From the NCBI GenBank assembly GCA_006384855.1, contig VCJN01000604.1, positions 84,830 to 148,829 of the forward strand: DNA of 64,000 nt, in the 5' to 3' direction. How positions within the stretch are numbered: the first letter of the stretch is position 1; every line of letters starts with the position of its first letter. Both the position numbers and the translations under genes were made by a program. This DNA comes from Tetraselmis striata. Taxonomy: Eukaryota; Chlorophyta; Chlorodendrophyceae; Chlorodendrales; Chlorodendraceae. This document shows, in pieces, positions 48,290-58,751 of this stretch. Under the pieces are notes generated by a model that saw only the letters and a list, made by a program, of their open reading frames with translations, did no database searches and was not told the origin of the DNA.

Positions 48290-51211
48290 ATGGCGGGTGG
48301 GCCATCGCGCGCCGCGATGCGCGGTCGTACGAGGGAAAGGTCGGGACAATTCTCACCGCGCTCGTCTGGCCGCCCACCCAAGAAGCACACCCCAACCCGC
48401 AAGGCCGCCACCGACGCAAAACGTGGGCGAGGTCGACCCCGTAAAGAACCCCTCAGTCAGTCGAGTGACCCCTCTAACGCTCGAGGTGACTACAATGTCG
48501 GTGAGAAGGCGAAGCGCGCGCTGGAGCATGCTGTCAAACTTGTTCTTGCTGGTGTCGAAAAGCCGGACAAAGCTGCAAAGAGCTATGGCGTGAACAGACC
48601 GACGCTTATCGCTGCTGTCAAGAGGGCAGGAGAGGCTATGAAACGGGGCAAGACTCCTGTTGTTGCTGCTGGAACCCGCCCAACAACCATGACCCGTGAG
48701 GACGAATTGTCGCTGGCAAAGTGCGTGTTCATCTGGGCAGACCGTGGGCGCTAAGCAAGCGAGCCGTCAAGAAGCACGCGCTGGACATCATTAATAGCCG
48801 TGGCTATGATAAAGATCCTGTCGCCAAGATCTGGATCAAACGAGGGAAGATGTCTAGAAAATGGTTTCGCGGTTTCACGCGCCGCCACCCTGAGTTGCGT
48901 GCGCGGGTAGCTGACCGCTTAGACCCCAAGCGATGGCTTGTAACCAGAAAGGATATGCTCACACTATACCATGCCATCGCTGAATTTGAGAAAGAACATG
49001 GTCCGCTGGATCCTAGCCAAATCTTCAATCTAGATGAGACTTCTTTTAGACCTGATGGCAGAGTGGAGCGGGTCGTCACCAGGAAGGGGGCCAAGCGGAC
49101 ACACACGTTGCAGAACGCATCGAGGTTCTCCATCACTATTCTACCTGTCATTGTCGCTGATGGCACACAGCTTCCACCTCTTTTTATTGTGAAGGGAAAA
49201 AAACATGCCAGATTGGTGGGACGTGCTAGACTTATCAAACACCATTCTGAGGGACGCCGAGCTTACAACACAGAAGAATGCGTGGATGGACGGCGACCTC
49301 TACCACTACTGGGTAGAGACGGTGTTCCTGCCCTACACATAGGAACTGCGCCGCACAAGCAAAATATTGCTGATCATTGACAACTTCAGGTGAGTAAGCT
49401 AGCTTGCACCTCGCGACTTCTACCAGCTCAAAAGATGGCATGGTAAACTTGCAATTATCATCTTACATTTATGTGTGGATTTTTATCCAGCGGGCACACC
49501 AGGGTTGACACGCTAGATCTATTGGCAGCAAACAACGTGGACTGTCTCGGACTCCCTCCCCACGCCACACACATTGCCCAGCCACTTGACCAGCAACCTA
49601 TGGGTAACCTGAAGGATGGCTGGACTAAATTCCTGGAGTGGTGGCGGAACCTCAAGGACGAGAATCAATTGAAGGCCATCACAGAGGAGCTACTAGTCTC
49701 GCTCCTGGTCTACCCCGGATGCCCAGAGCTAGGTGGCATGTGTGTCTGGGAATGGGCGTTCAGCGAGAAAGCCATCAAGTCTGCATACATGAACACATGA
49801 ATCTACCCTTTGGATCCAGACGCCACTAAGGATGCTGTGTATTTTCTTGAACCTCCCGAGCCCGTCCCCACCGCGCCACCAAGTGACGCCAACGGTGCTG
49901 AGGACGACCCCGGTGACGACGACATGGATTGGGACGACGACGCAGACGATGAGTGCCCCCTGCATGCTGCCCTCTGCGAGCCGGCAGTGGATCTATTGCT
50001 AGAGGCAAGTAGCATGCTGTCCCCACTTCCCACAGCCGCTGCAACTAGCCCGGCAAATCGTTCGGGCATCATTCACTGCAGCCCCGCGAGCCCCTTCCCA
50101 GCCTGCTGGAGCAAGGGCGAGCTTCTCGGTGCCGTCCTGGACGAGCGGTTTACCCTGACCCTCACCGAGAAGCAACTCACAGATGCAATGAAGGTCGCCA
50201 GGGACATTATTGGCATCTGTGAAACCCGTCTACAGCAGAAGACCGGTTCAAAATACCCCACTGTCTACAACATGGTGCGGTTGTCAGAGGCTGCGATACG
50301 CGAGAAGCAAGCCAAGAGGGCACGAGCGTCAACGAACACAGGCGCCATCATGTGGACAAATGCGGAGCCCCGGGAGATGAAGAAGGCTAGGGAGGAGGAC
50401 AGGGCTGCTAAGAAACGAGAGAAGGAAGAGCGAAAGGAACGATGTGCTCAGAAGAAGACCGCCGACGCAGCGAAGGCAAGAGAGGCGGCAAAGGAGAAGG
50501 CACAAGCTGGCGTGCAGAAAGCGGAGAAGGAGCTGCAAGTGGCTACAACTACCCTGAACAAGCTGCAGGCAACGCTGGATCAAGCAGATGTCAAGATTTC
50601 TACCGCGGAGAGCCAGCTAGACGTGTTGCTAGAGAAGCTCGAGGCAGCCCAAGCGAAGCACAACGAGGCCAAGCGCTACCAGGCGGCGGCGGAGTGCGCG
50701 CTGACTGCAACCCTCAGCGCAGAAGAGAGCCCTGACAACCCCGCGCCTGCAACGCTCCAAGGAGCCTTGCAGGCTGCAGCAGGCGGCCAGCCCGAACCCA
50801 AGCTACCCAAGAAGGTGACGCCAACAACTTTGCAGAAGGCTGGCGCTGCCTTGGAGACAGCAGCGAAGGCAGAAGAAAAGAAGGAGCAGCAAGTAAACAA
50901 GGCAGAGGAGCAGATGGCGAACGCCATGTGCCGCAAGACAGAGTTAGCCGAAGCCGTGGCTGAAGCTGAGCTAAGTGTGCTAGGTGCCCAGTCACGTCAA
51001 CGTTGCGGACGCTAAGATCGCCGCAGGGCAAGATTCAAGTGCGCGCGAGCGCCAAGATGCGCGTGACGAAATGAGCGTTTTTGATAGCAGCGACAGTGAG
51101 GAAGGCGAGGAGGAGATAGAGGAGGAGGAGGAAAAGGAGGATTGGGAACAGGGCGAGGATGAGCTAGACCCTGCCTACATAGATGAGGACGACGAGTGGC
51201 TGAACTGGTAG
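48290..51211 (+). pseudogene. DDE_1 transposase with AT-hook and coiled-coil tail, disrupted
   Basis: In order: AT-hook (KRGRGRPRKEP, 48.4 kb), psq-like helix-turn-helix (DKAAKSYGVNRPTLIAAV, 48.56 kb), CENP-B/Tc5-type DNA-binding helix region (MSRKWFRGFTRRHPEL, 48.86 kb), first catalytic Asp in IFNLDETSF (49.03 kb), second in LLIIDNF-SGH (49.38/49.49 kb), third in LPPHATHIAQPLDQ (49.56-49.59 kb). An intron, GTGAGT at 49390 to CAG at 49490, splits IDNF|SGH. Defects: frameshift at 48.74 kb, frameshift at the A7 run near 49.2 kb, TAG at 49338, and TGA at 49798-49800 replacing the Gly of the conserved TGIYP motif. The frame then runs on to 51015 (Asp-rich, then a coiled coil about 50.35-50.7 kb), with an acidic tail in another frame (51,061-51,211). 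The catalytic triad is intact, so decay is recent. Confidence 0.82.
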
Positions 51212-51632
51212 CAAGTAGGTGCTACGAATTTGTAAGGTTCAGCCCCCCCCCCCCCCCCCCGGCCCGAGATCCCGCCCTCGTCCGCCTTCATCACCCACTC
51301 ATCAAGCCTCCCCCAGCCCAGAATACGGACTCGTGGACTCAGAACCGGAGGGGGGGGGGGCGCAGTACCAAGGCGGATAGAGCGGCGAGCACAGCAGAGA
51401 GGGCGGGCTTGGCGGAGATGTCGAAAGTGTTGAAAGATAGGGCCGCCCGGGTTACTGCACCCCTGCCCTGACCCACACGGCTAGCCAATAGGCATGCAAC
51501 CCTTACACGAGCACCATTGACCACGCCCGACCGCCCACACCTAGGGCAACTTTAGGGCTTATATCGGTGGGGTTTGTGTCATTGCAACTGCTTCCTGGGT
51601 CCTGTGGCAGGGCAGGTGGTGGCAGGAAGCCC

Positions 51633-51663
51633 AAAATGTGTTGAAGATAGGGCCGTTTCTCGC
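51633..51663. repeat. Right terminal inverted repeat
   Basis: Complement of the left TIR, flanked by TA at 51664. Confidence 0.85.
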
Positions 51664-54600
51664 TACATTGTTATATTGTTATATATTTTGTTATACTTCG
51701 TAGCCATATATATAACCAATTAACGGGCAGCCGAGTACCGGTACATTGCGCTGTACGAGTATCGATATCTGGCAGCCAATTATCGGTACGAGTATAGCTA
51801 GAAAGGGCTGTGCTCGGTCATCGTCGATACCTCGCCATATTGCGTTTTTTAGATCATGCGCGCCAGAATCACTCCACAGAACGTGCGCCACGTCGAGCGG
51901 CAGCGAAACCGGGTCGGCGGCGGTGACTTGTTACTATGTACCGTATGTCGTTTGCATCACCGATGATATGTTGGTGGGAACGGAGTTGTGGCGGGTATCA
52001 TGCAACTAGCGCGGGGGGAATGGGAGAATAGCTGGCAACCCGCAAGTAGCGCGGCGGATGAAGCGTGGCAATGATTACAAACGAGCGACATATGTGATTG
52101 TGAAGGGGACTCGAGCGGAAATATATAGACATGGCATGTTGAATCATGAGGATGGGAGTTATTGATGGCGCGCGAGGTTAGTTGGACATTGGGGTCGGTG
52201 TTATTGTATGTAGGCCATATGATGGCGCAAGCCGCACAACGTGGGTAATCGTTATCTGCAAGGGAGCAAGGTCCACTAGAAACCCATCGTGAATAATGGT
52301 GACGAGCGATGCGTTAGGTAACGATAAGAGAACCTGTGGTGTATACCGGCAAGCAAGGCTAGCGCTAGCTAAACCGAACAACGAATTACCCACGGATAAT
52401 GTGTGGCATATATGGCCACTCGATCAGCAAGAATAACGGACATGGCGTTCTTGAAATGCCGATATCGGGTTCGTAGACGCCGCGAAGCCGGAATAGAACT
52501 TGGTGCAATATATTACTATATCAAAATCAAAAGCGAAAATTGAAAATCCGGCACAGTCACGGTGATACACGTCGTCAAGTTAAATGGAAACAACTTTGTA
52601 TAAAGCAAAATCGGTCCCGGAACCCCTCCCATTCTGCGTTAAGTACTAAGAGTATGTTTTGCACTACATCTCGCGACGAAAATGGGAGGACCATCGAAAA
52701 CGGAACGAAAGATATTAAACCGGGGCTACATATCCACTTTTGTAATTTCCGATGAAATTCGATGGGCTACAGTACTTACACGCTAATATATCGGGTACTC
52801 GTACACGATGACGACGCGCTTGGTATGTATTGTCGTGGTTTTAGATTGCCCTCGCTTGGGCTTGAGCAAATGGCTGCCCCCTCCGTTTTCTTTTCCGTCG
52901 CCGCCCTTCTCTCTTGCTTTGCCGCCTACGCCTCCGCGATCGCGGGAGAGACGCCACCGGTCATGATGCCGAGTGAGGGCTCAACCCCAACTCTTGCCTC
53001 TACCCGGTCCGAATCAATACTGGATCGGTTGCCGGATCGTTGTCATGGGAATCAGTGGCCAAAGACTCAAGTATATTTTGGGTAGTATTTCATGAATCTC
53101 TGGCGGATTAGGGCTTTTTGAAGGCAAGCGCGGGGGCCTCTACGCCCCCCTTATGCGACCGATGATTCGCCGCACGTCCGCTACTAGCTTGGCATCTTCA
53201 TGCTTCTTGGTGGCTCTCTTTGTATCTACGCTTTTGCGCTGCGGCGGGGTTGCGCCACGTGCCGGCAGTCGGCCAAGGCGGATGTTGGACGTGCCTAGAA
53301 TGGTTTTTCAGTCGCTTGTCGCCGGTGAGTGCGCCGTGCCTTCTCGGTCTCCTTTGCGGTGCCCGGTGTTCTCGTGCTCTCTCGTCGCCGAAGCAGTGTT
53401 GGGTGGAAGTTACCCACGGAGATGGTCATCGGCCCCTCCATCAAGGGCCACACATAAAGGGCCCACCAATGCGTTTTCACCAAATGCCGCACGTAAGGGA
53501 GTACTTCCATTGTTATGCACGAGTGACAAGGTGCAAAGCCCTTTTCCGGGATTTTTGATTGGATATGAAGTGGTCTACCTAATTTTCTTCGAAGGATGGC
53601 GCTACCCCACAATGCTACGGCTTGCTCAATGCATGTGGGACCATGCCTCCCCCACGGATTTGGGAATTTTTTGTCATAGAAGATCAATGTAGTCATCGTC
53701 CTCTTCTTGCATCCCAAACACCACTTGAAGCCCCCCGGGCAAGTCTTGACTCCTTGAGGCCTCCCCCACCTCTTCAAGTGGTACAAGGGACGCGCCGTAG
53801 GGTTGTGTTTCGCGGGTTGCCCTTGCCGGAAGAGTGACAACACCCACGTGCCCATTTTGTATGGGCTCTTCTTTCACCGTAGATGTATGCACGCTTTCAT
53901 TTGGCGCATGATTAGCGCCAAGTGTGGGGGTACCTGTCAAAATATCACACGTGGCTTACATGAACGAGAGACACCAAGTCCAAGTGCAATACGTGCCATG
54001 TCACAATAAGAAGGCAACTATCCGGATGTCATGTGTTAGCACTTGGGAACATAGAGTCACCATGTTGCAATTTCAACTTTCCATGGATGGGTTAACAATT
54101 TATGATTGCATCATGAGCTTCCGAAAATTGTTCCATAACACCAATGACAAAATGGTGGGTGATTTTCAAGGGAGGCTCCATCACAGCATCTTCCGGGACC
54201 GTACTTTGGGGATGCGCTATGACAAGCACAACAATTCTATAGATGAAAAATACACGGCGATTAAAAAAGGCTCGCCCACCAATACGTAGTTTCATGCAAT
54301 AGATGCAAAGAAGTAAACACCCTAGATGCAACCATCCGAAGGTCGGAGAGGGGAGGAGGTTTTAGCCGGGAAGTGCCTAGCCTAGCTAGACAAATGAGCT
54401 TGTCATTGTGAGAGTTGGGATTGAGCTTGTAATGGGTAATTGCGCGAAGAGACTTCTATCAAATCCCCACAAATTTGGCCACCCACGCCCCAATGGTTGC
54501 AAGAATGGAGGTATAACTTAAGCTCGACAACGCGGTGACTACATATGAACAAACTCACGGGCCTAATTCTTGCTTTGAGACATATCGTAGATCTATGTGT

Positions 54601-55163
54601 CAACGGGGTGGGTTGTACCATAAGCAATGCGTGGTGGCTTTTCCAACCGCCCACGGAAGGGGTGTTGAAAAAAGTGCACCACTCACGCACTACACAATGA
54701 TACTTGCACTCCGCTTGCCACATTCACACATGGATACCAATAAAAACACTGCACTGTCATTGACTTACACTTAATTGAACGGGGACACTTATGAAAAGCA
54801 TGGCTAACAACTGCCTTACATGTGCCCTCTGTTGCCATGGGTGGGAGGTCACATCGCTTCATCACAACACACCAACCAGCAACCATGATGAGAGAGCGGG
54901 AAGGGGAGGGGAGAGCACGCTCACCACCACTCAAGCGCAACAATATCTCATGTAGTTGTGCGCGGGTCATGTTGCCGTCGGACAAGTACGCCTACATGTT
55001 CACAACAAAACAATTAATCCATAACCACGGACGGTTGTTTGCCAAGGTAGCCAAAGGAGGCACCATCTTGGTGTTACTTGGGAACTCCATCTGTTGTAGT
55101 CATCACACTCAGCGCGCCCATGTACTAGTATTGTGACATGCAATCATGTACACGGGCATTGTC
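51664..55163. other. AT-richer region with no recognised gene
   Basis: Composition shifts to lower GC from about 51.66 kb. Open frames of 100-190 codons exist (plus 53153-53692, minus 53855-53295, plus 53924-54289, minus 54723-54403) but overlap each other on both strands and show no domain. A CCCCCC tract at 51,243-51,260 lies just inside the preceding transposon. The region may be a decayed element; no terminal repeats were found. Confidence 0.45.
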
Positions 55164-55646
55164 CTAGAGAATGACATCATTTGCCTCATCAAGGATACCA
55201 AGAATCGGGCAATTGCAACCCACCTTCACGCCTGTGATAATTGCTGCTTGGGCCTCTAGTGCAGCAGTTGCCTTACGCTCTGCAAGCTCAGCACGCGCCT
55301 CAGCAGCATTGGCACGTGCCTCAGAAGCATAGGCGCGCGTCTCAGCGAGTTGTCGTTGGCACTTCTCGTCGTCACGCTCCTGTCGGGCAACAATCAACTG
55401 CGCCTTCTCCTGGCCCACATGCTGCTGCGCCGCCATAGAAGGCCTCGCAGCTTGCCGAGGAGACAATCGAGGAGTCGGCTGTGCTTCGGGCGGCTCCTCA
55501 ACCATAACCTCCTCGATCTCTGTTGCGTGGCCACTTTTGGTGTTGCCTGCGTTGTTGGCCTGTCCACGCACATACTGCGCCTTTTCCTGTCTCTTTTCCC
55601 CACCTACAATGTGTATTGGCAACGACTTAAGGCAAAGAAGTGTCAA
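55164..55646 (-). CDS. Coiled-coil open frame, possible 3' exon of MORC
   Basis: 160 codons with an Ala/Glu/Arg heptad-like stretch (EARANAAEARAELAERKA) and a Pro-rich lead. An acceptor-like TTGTAG at about 55,609 would define an exon ending with the stop at 55164. MORC proteins commonly end in coiled coils, which favours membership, but a stand-alone transposon-borne protein is an alternative. Confidence 0.4.
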   Translation of the reverse strand: MTLLCLKSLPIHIVGGEKRQEKAQYVRGQANNAGNTKSGHATEIEEVMVEEPPEAQPTPRLSPRQAARPSMAAQQHVGQEKAQLIVARQERDDEKCQRQLAETRAYASEARANAAEARAELAERKATAALEAQAAIITGVKVGCNCPILGILDEANDVIL

Positions 55647-57412
55647 CGGTGAACATGCACAGCACAGCGCTGCCCAAGTAAAAAATGAAGGGTTGCGGGA
55701 GAGGTGGCCCGTGGGGGGAAAGAGGGGGCGGGCTACCCGAGATGCAAGTTGGGCACTGCCAAGGGGCCCCGAGTGGATCCTTCAAGCGCGTACGCTCGGG
55801 GAATGAAAGGCAATTCAGATGTGCATACTCCTGCACAGCCCAGTGGCAGCCAGCTTCAGCTGCGATGAGCTGCCCTTGCATGTCCGGAGCTACCATGACA
55901 TAGGTCACCACACATCAGGGCATCAGGGTGTGCATTGAGAAAGCAGGGCCAGGGCGGGGGGGGGGGGGGGGGGGGGGGTACATCATCACAGCTTTGGCAT
56001 CGACAGGTAATCTGCAATAGAATCAGCAGGCCAGGGAGACTTGTCAGATGCAATGGCAACTTGACACAAGTGGAAAGGCCATGCGGCGCAGGCAACTGCA
56101 AAGAGGGGAAGGCGGGGAAGGGGGGGGGGGGGGGCTCACGCCAATAGCTCCGCGGCAAGAAGGTATGCAGCAGTATGCCTCCGACTTTGCTCGCTTACTG
56201 CCCCCAGTAGCACTGTGGCGCGGTACCTGCCGTGTGGCGGCAGAGCTAGATGGCCTGTGGCAGGAACCCAACGGCGCCAGTAATCAAAAATGATTCAGAG
56301 ACAACTGCAAAAAAACTGAGACTCGCAAAAAGGAAAGGGTGAGCAGAGACTGCGAGGCAAAAGGGCTGCTGCCGTGTCAGTCAAAGGAGATTCCCTTTGC
56401 CATCACGTGTGCATCCACTGTGCCAGATAGCTAACATAATGGCGGCACATGCACAGTACAGAGCAAGCACTACACACCCATCCTGCAGGCTCTCTGCGGC
56501 TGCCTCCTGTGCCTGGCCTTCCTTCTTCACGGCGTCCATCTTGTAGCCAACCAGCGCCTTGGTCTCGTTGAAATACTTCTTTATCTGCTTGTTCAGCCAG
56601 CCCACCATTTTTTTGTGGGCATCCCCAGTCTCAAAGTCCTGCTTGTTGTGCGTCCACGTGAAGATGTCCTGCTCCACGACGCATGTAACACCCCGCCCAG
56701 TGCTCCAGCTCGACTGAAAGATCTCCAGGTACGGCCTCATCAGACGGCCCTTGTGATAGATGTTTGCGCAGCCATTAATCATCGGTGCCTTTCCCTCCTG
56801 GACAAAGCCCACTTTGCCGGTGGCCGACCCTGAGTTCCCATGCGGTTTATACCGTATCGGGGTCACATGGATCATCGTCTTCTCAATGGGTGTGACCTGG
56901 ACCTGCACACAGTTGCCCCATCACGGTGCAGTCAGATTACCATACACTTAATCGCACAGACATGGAGGGCGCGAAGGGGTGGGGTGCAGGGTTTCGCCCC
57001 CCCCCCCCCCCCCCCCCCCGGTCCATGAATGCACGCGGGAGGCCAGGCAGTGGGGGCAGGGCGCACCTTCTTGCCGCGCAGGATGAAGTGCTTAAAACGG
57101 GCTGGGTACTTCAAGTACAGGATGCCTATGTAGTCGCGCAATGAATACTTGTGGTGGTTCACTCGCAGCAGGCCAGCGTCCAGGTGGTGGACCTTCTTGA
57201 TATACTCATAGTCGCCTCCGCGCTCCCTCACCAGCCGCCGTGCCTCCTTGTACTTCTCCTGGTGGGGCCAGCAAAAATAGCATGCCATTGGCGTTCAACG
57301 GCGTCACCCCACTGCAGTATTAATCCAGCAGGGCAAAACCTTTGCTTCGGCATAGCTGAATACGTATCGCTTCAGTTGACTTCAGTTCACAACCCTGTGC
57401 AGGGGAGCGTGC

Positions 57413-57463
<51 letters not shown>

Positions 57464-58751
57464 AGGGGAGGGGTGAGGGGTGGGCAACAGAGAAGCAGGG
57501 ACGCGCACATGGTGGCCATCCTCGTCCAGACAGATGTCTTCAGGGTCCAAGTCCAGCAGCAACTCTGGAGAGCCGTCCGCATTCTCCCACAGGTACGTCA
57601 CCATCACCTCCGTGCCGCCAGGCCTTGGCAGCTGCGCCACTGCACGCTCCAGCTCTTCCCGTGTTGGGTAGGGCCCCCAGCGGAGGATCTTGGCCAGCGA
57701 TTCATGCCACTCCGAATTTTGCGCCGCCGGCTCCAACTCCGCATTCCATGATATCATGGGGATGAGGATGCCCTCCATGATCTCCTGCGTAATGAAGGCG
57801 TAGGAGTACAGGCCGGCAGAAAGAGTGCCTGCATAGCCGGATACAATCGTGGCTTTGATGAATACCAACAGTTGTATCAAGGTATTCCAGTCAATATGCC
57901 AGCAGACACACACCCCCACACAAACGCGCGCGCGCAGCGGTGTGTGTTTGATAAGCAACCTGTCTCCTTGTGGCGTGTGAGCACGAACAGGCATGCCCCC
58001 AATCGCATGGCTCCTGACTTCAGGCCGTTGCCGTAGCCGCCAATGCTTCCTGAGTCTGCAAGTTTTCAGGGCAGTAGCACAGCCTGAATGCATAAGTACG
58101 CCAGCTAAAAGGGCTGAAATGGGTGGTGTGCACTTGTAACAAGAGGGATCAAGGGGTCGTAGCGGGTGAACAGGGGGCAATCACTCTTGTGCATAGAGTA
58201 GCCGAGTCCCAGGCATAATTTGATTTCGTTGGCGGTCATGCCCCAACCATCGTCGCGGACGACGATGCACTTCTCCGGCTGCCGGCGCTCCTCCACCATC
58301 AGGCTCACCTCGCGCACGCTGATGTCCACAGTCCGTGCGCCCGCATCCATGCTGTTGTCCAGCAGCTGGCAGGCGAGGATGACAGAAATTCATGAGTGTG
58401 AAGCTAAAGAAGTTCCGGGGATCGGCATTCCAGGGGTGATGACCTGGTGGTCACCAGTAAATTTCAGGCGCCCGACCCCCCCCAACACCCCCCCCCCCCC
58501 CCCCCAACAGCCATCCCCCCGCAAGTGACGAGCGACACGTGTGTGGCGCGCGGGGGCGGGACCTCCGCCATCGCGCCCAACGCCCACTTGTGGGAGGTGG
58601 CGTTGCTGAGCACGAACTTTGGGCCCAATTTGATGCTCTCCACTGCGCCGGTGGCAGGGTCGCCGGCAGCCGAGTGAGCCTGCTTTTCGGCCCATTCCGT
58701 CGCTTGCCAGAAGGAGCGCGTGTATCGGGGCTTGCGTTTCTCCTCCTCCAT
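55164..58751 (-). CDS. MORC: MORC-family GHKL ATPase (3' end uncertain)
   Basis: MORC ATPases dimerise on DNA and compact chromatin, acting in silencing of transposons in plants and animals. Exons: 58751-58563, 58365-58185, 58055-57960, 57828-57509, 57258-57067, 56902-56478 and 56226-56140 join in phase. GHKL motifs: SNATSHKWALGAMAE then LLDNSMDAGA (ATP/Mg Asn), VVRDDGWGM, LGYSMHK and GGYGNGLKSGAMRLG. S5/transducer part: TLSAGLYSYAFITQE, SLRDYIGILYLK, FILRGKK, NIYHKGRLMRPYLEI, HNKQDFE. After 56478 come short exons: one reading ITCRCQSCDD (56013-55983) may join a Cys/His segment ending WQCPTC (about 55.87-55.74 kb), zinc-finger-like. A coiled-coil frame at 55609-55164 (AETRAYASEARANAAEARAE) may be the last exon or a separate element. 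The E7-to-zinc-finger join does not keep phase as I read it, so the 3' model is tentative. The ATPase core is intact. Confidence 0.85.
55956..55978. repeat. G23 run beside a MORC donor
   Basis: On the gene strand it reads GATGAT|GTACCCCC: the poly-C begins two bases after GT. A second run, ending at 56134, follows donor GTGAGC of exon 56226-56140. Confidence 0.85.
56997..57019. repeat. C23 run in a MORC intron
   Basis: C on plus, so G on the MORC sense strand; another C18 run lies at 58488-58505 in the first intron. Confidence 0.95.
57416..57463. repeat. (GT)n microsatellite in a MORC intron
   Basis: GT array of about 24 units within intron 57259-57508, near its 5' end in gene sense. Confidence 0.95.

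Larger units (their letters stand above)
47900..51663 (+). mobile_element. Pogo/jerky-type DNA transposon, full length, TA target duplication
   Basis: Terminal inverted repeats: left GCGAGAAAAGGCCCTATCTT from 47900 (about 30 bases) and right, the near-exact complement, ending TTTCTCGC at 51663. TA flanks both ends (47898-47899 and 51664-51665), the target duplication of Tc1/mariner-superfamily elements including pogo. The interior encodes a DDE_1-type transposase with an AT-hook, plus a coiled-coil and acidic C-terminal extension. The element is 3.76 kb. An extra internal copy of the TIR core lies at 51424-51445. Confidence 0.85.

Noticed and set aside
53153-54289. Plus-strand open frames of 179 and 121 codons and an overlapping minus frame of 186 codons as genes
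   Set aside because: Mutually overlapping on both strands, no recognisable domain and no consistent splice or start context.
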